Source of the DNA: Methanomicrobiales archaeon
Lineage (GTDB): Archaea > Halobacteriota > Syntropharchaeia > Alkanophagales > Methanospirareceae
Assembly: GCA_003160755.1 (NCBI GenBank)
Contig: QEXZ01000091.1
Span: forward strand, 1 to 6,408
Direction: 5' to 3'
DNA: 6,408 bases
The notes under the pieces were generated by a model. The model did no database searches. It had not been told where the DNA came from and worked only from the letters and a program-made list of their open reading frames with translations. Every line of letters begins with the position of its first letter. The first letter of the stretch is position 1. The position numbers and the translations under genes were made by a program. This document shows, in pieces, positions 5,060 to 6,408 of the stretch.

Positions 5060-5335
5060 TCATCTACCCAGTACTTCTTTTAATGTCTTTAAATCCTTCT
5101 CTGCATCCGCCGCTGTATAATCTATTGGCACTCCCTTTTCATTCAGCAACATCAACATTTCCCACTTGTTCCTTACGCCTGCCATTTCTGCTGCTTTTCC
5201 AAGCGATAACTTACCTTCCCGGTAAAGCTCCACCGCAAGCGAACGCCTTATGAACAAGTCAAGCTCATCCTCTCCGACTTTTATCGCCGCCAAAAAAGAA
5301 CCCAGCAAATTAACCTTCGCTTTAACAACCCCCAT
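5060..5335 (-). CDS. UPF0175-family antitoxin-like protein, orphan (toxin decayed)
   Basis: A 91-residue protein. The core is RRSLAVELYREGKLSLGKAA then EMAGVRNKWEMLMLLNEKGVPIDYTAAD, the classical UPF0175 pattern including the G(V/I)P.(D/N)Y end that the other antitoxin lacks. The N-terminus (MGVVKAKVNLLGSFLAAIKV) is a shorter strand-like extension than in the 744-1055 protein. The C-terminal AEKDLKTLKEVLGR is the usual UPF0175 tail. It lies 9 bases after the stop of the stalked surface-protein gene and so is probably co-transcribed with it; the ribosome site is weak (AAGGA 13 bases upstream). The downstream toxin gene survives only as a remnant, so this may now act as a free DNA-binding regulator or as a cross-protecting antitoxin. 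It belongs to the same family as the 744-1055 product but is clearly diverged. Confidence 0.82.
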   Translation of the reverse strand: MGVVKAKVNLLGSFLAAIKVGEDELDLFIRRSLAVELYREGKLSLGKAAEMAGVRNKWEMLMLLNEKGVPIDYTAADAEKDLKTLKEVLGR

Positions 5336-5344
5336 TATATACGC

Positions 5345-6220
5345 TTATTTCCTTCTCCTTAGCCTCATAGCGAAGTAAGACCCCATTATAACCGCTATTA
5401 TCACCAATACGCTCAATATTAGGATTGTTGTTTTCAATGGCTCTTCTGGTGCTGGTGCTGGTGCTGGTGCCGGTGCCGGTGAGGGTGAGGGTGAGGGTGA
5501 GGGTGAGAGAGAGGGTGAAGGTGAAGGTGAAGGTGCTATTGTTAATCCAGGCGTGGAAGTAGGTTCAATGGGTCCGGTAGGTAAAACAAGGTAAACATTT
5601 TTGTTTATTCCCCCAGCGTTTATCAAAAACACCCCAGGAGGAACTCCTTCGGTGCTAATATCAAGTACAAAATCACCATTTGAATCCGCGTTGACCTTGA
5701 TTGACATGGCAACACTCAGGTTTACAGAAGTTGCCTTATCTGCGGCATCGCCATATACCTTAACGTTCTTTCTGCCTGAGATGTCTATTTTAGCTCCGTG
5801 CATCGTTGCTGGAAAGGAAATAGAAAGTGTGGCAATACTGGCAGTTGCATTCTCAGGTCCTGATAAAGGGTATTCAATTGTCTGCCAGAATACTGGACTT
5901 AATGAAGCTCGAATATTATTTACGTTCTCTGCGGTTACAGAGAACGTTTTCTCACCTGCAGGGAAGTGAATGTCGGTAAAATCGCAACTGTATTTCCCAT
6001 CGGAAACAGGCAAAGAAATCTCAAATAATGACTTTAACCATACCTTTTCGTTTGGCGATGCTCTCCCGGATATTGATGCCTCATTCCCTTGTATAACTTC
6101 TTGAGGGACATTCAATTCGGATACATCTGCACTTGTAATAGTGATAGCCGGCATGAGTATCAATAGGAACAGTGTTAGAGCTATCAGCTTTGTCAACCGT
6201 GTAACGATTCTTGGGTTCAT
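5345..6220 (-). CDS. Secreted protein with Pro/Ser/Ala stalk and C-terminal membrane anchor
   Basis: From the ATG at 6220 the protein has 291 residues. MNPRIVTRLTK plus a hydrophobic core (12-28) is a typical signal peptide with cleavage after Ala31 (TITSA-D). Residues 32 to about 215 look like one or two beta-sandwich/Ig-like domains (VPQEVIQGNEASISGRASPN; a second unit from about 140, KIDISGRKNVKVYGD-like), a carbohydrate- or adhesion-type ectodomain with no catalytic motif seen. A 29-residue alternating Pro stalk (230-258, SP then AP repeats) leads to one membrane segment (about 264-285) and a basic tail RLRRRK. The orientation is therefore outside ectodomain, cytoplasmic tail. The ATG at 6265 would add 15 mainly hydrophobic residues and has GAGGT only 21 bases away, so 6220 is preferred. 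Its specific function is not recognised. Confidence 0.8.
   Translation of the reverse strand: MNPRIVTRLTKLIALTLFLLILMPAITITSADVSELNVPQEVIQGNEASISGRASPNEKVWLKSLFEISLPVSDGKYSCDFTDIHFPAGEKTFSVTAENVNNIRASLSPVFWQTIEYPLSGPENATASIATLSISFPATMHGAKIDISGRKNVKVYGDAADKATSVNLSVAMSIKVNADSNGDFVLDISTEGVPPGVFLINAGGINKNVYLVLPTGPIEPTSTPGLTIAPSPSPSPSLSPSPSPSPSPAPAPAPAPAPEEPLKTTILILSVLVIIAVIMGSYFAMRLRRRK
5449..5534 (-). repeat. Hexamer tandem repeats encoding the Pro stalk
   Basis: GGTGCY units (about 5449-5478) are followed by GGTGAG and GGTGAA units (about 5479-5534) with one irregular GAGAGA insert. On the minus strand they code for Ser-Pro and then Ala-Pro dipeptides. Successive blocks of identical codons point to stepwise local duplication. 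The unit is a multiple of three, so length can vary in frame. Confidence 0.85.
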
Positions 6221-6280
6221 AATGGAAATGGAGAAAATATTGTTATCTACTATAAGAAAAGGCATAGTGTTATTGAATTT

Positions 6281-6408
6281 TTACTTACCTCTTTCTTCTA
6301 AGCACCAGATATGCCACAGCAGCGAAATTAAAATAACCACAGCAATAGCGCCGAATACCGCTACCTGGCTCGCTGCCGCCACCACCGTAGTTGTAATAGT
6401 GGTAGTAG
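6281..6408 (-). CDS. Small Thr-rich membrane protein, 3' part only (paralogue of the 4437-4682 product)
   Basis: The frame enters from the right edge and gives 41 residues: TTTITTTVVAAASQVAVFGA, then IAVVILISLLWHIWCLEERGK and a stop. It aligns with TTVVAASQVAVFGAIGVVVLIALL of the 81-residue protein, and the DNA is also similar (about 6337-6394 against 4591-4644). Unlike that protein it stops soon after the first membrane segment, so it has one membrane helix with a short charged tail. It lies 60 bases upstream of the stalked surface protein (start 6220), mirroring the arrangement at 4437-4682 / 2993-4396. The start codon and promoter are outside the window. Confidence 0.7.
   Translation of the reverse strand, partial: TTTITTTVVAAASQVAVFGAIAVVILISLLWHIWCLEERGK

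Overview
The window looks like a moderately AT-rich piece of a euryarchaeal genome, probably from the methanogen/ANME side of the Halobacteriota. The pointers are a surface protein with a PGF-pre-PGF type domain, UPF0175/PIN toxin-antitoxin genes, an archaeal BRE/TATA promoter (4717-4734), GGTG-type ribosome binding sites and an IS1-family element of the single-ORF kind. The genus cannot be settled from the sequence alone. All host genes are on the minus strand; only the insertion sequence is on the plus strand. There are no rRNA, tRNA or CRISPR features.

Right to left, in the direction of transcription of the host genes: (1) 4905-6408 holds the 3' end of a small Thr-rich membrane protein, a secreted and membrane-anchored protein with a Pro/Ser/Ala stalk, an orphan UPF0175 antitoxin, and a previously hidden, internally deleted and frameshifted remnant of a DUF3368-type PIN toxin. 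(2) 2993-4734 starts with a strong promoter, then a second small Thr-rich membrane protein (close paralogue of the one at the right edge) and a PGF-pre-PGF surface protein with a Thr-Pro stalk. The pair [small Thr-rich membrane protein + stalked surface protein] therefore occurs twice in tandem. (3) 1889-2973 is an IS1-family element whose transposase carries a single +1 frameshift; its left end cuts exactly into a RecG-like/AlbA-type transcriptional regulator, of which only the C-terminal part (1410-1886) survives. The missing 5' part is not on the other side, and no target duplication is visible, so the junction is rearranged. (4) 206-1055 is an apparently intact UPF0175 antitoxin / PIN toxin operon.

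The intergenic DNA is unusually structured: a 100-base multi-stem element closed by a 14-bp stem (1142-1250), three copies of a CTTTCTTT-type hairpin plus TGYGCTAA motif (51-93, 4397-4432, 4794-4831), a diverged 32-bp repeat (138-169 and 1276-1307), and an 11-bp x3 tandem repeat at the stop of the truncated regulator. Overall this is an accessory region with cell-envelope genes, one live and one decayed toxin-antitoxin module, and small repeats.
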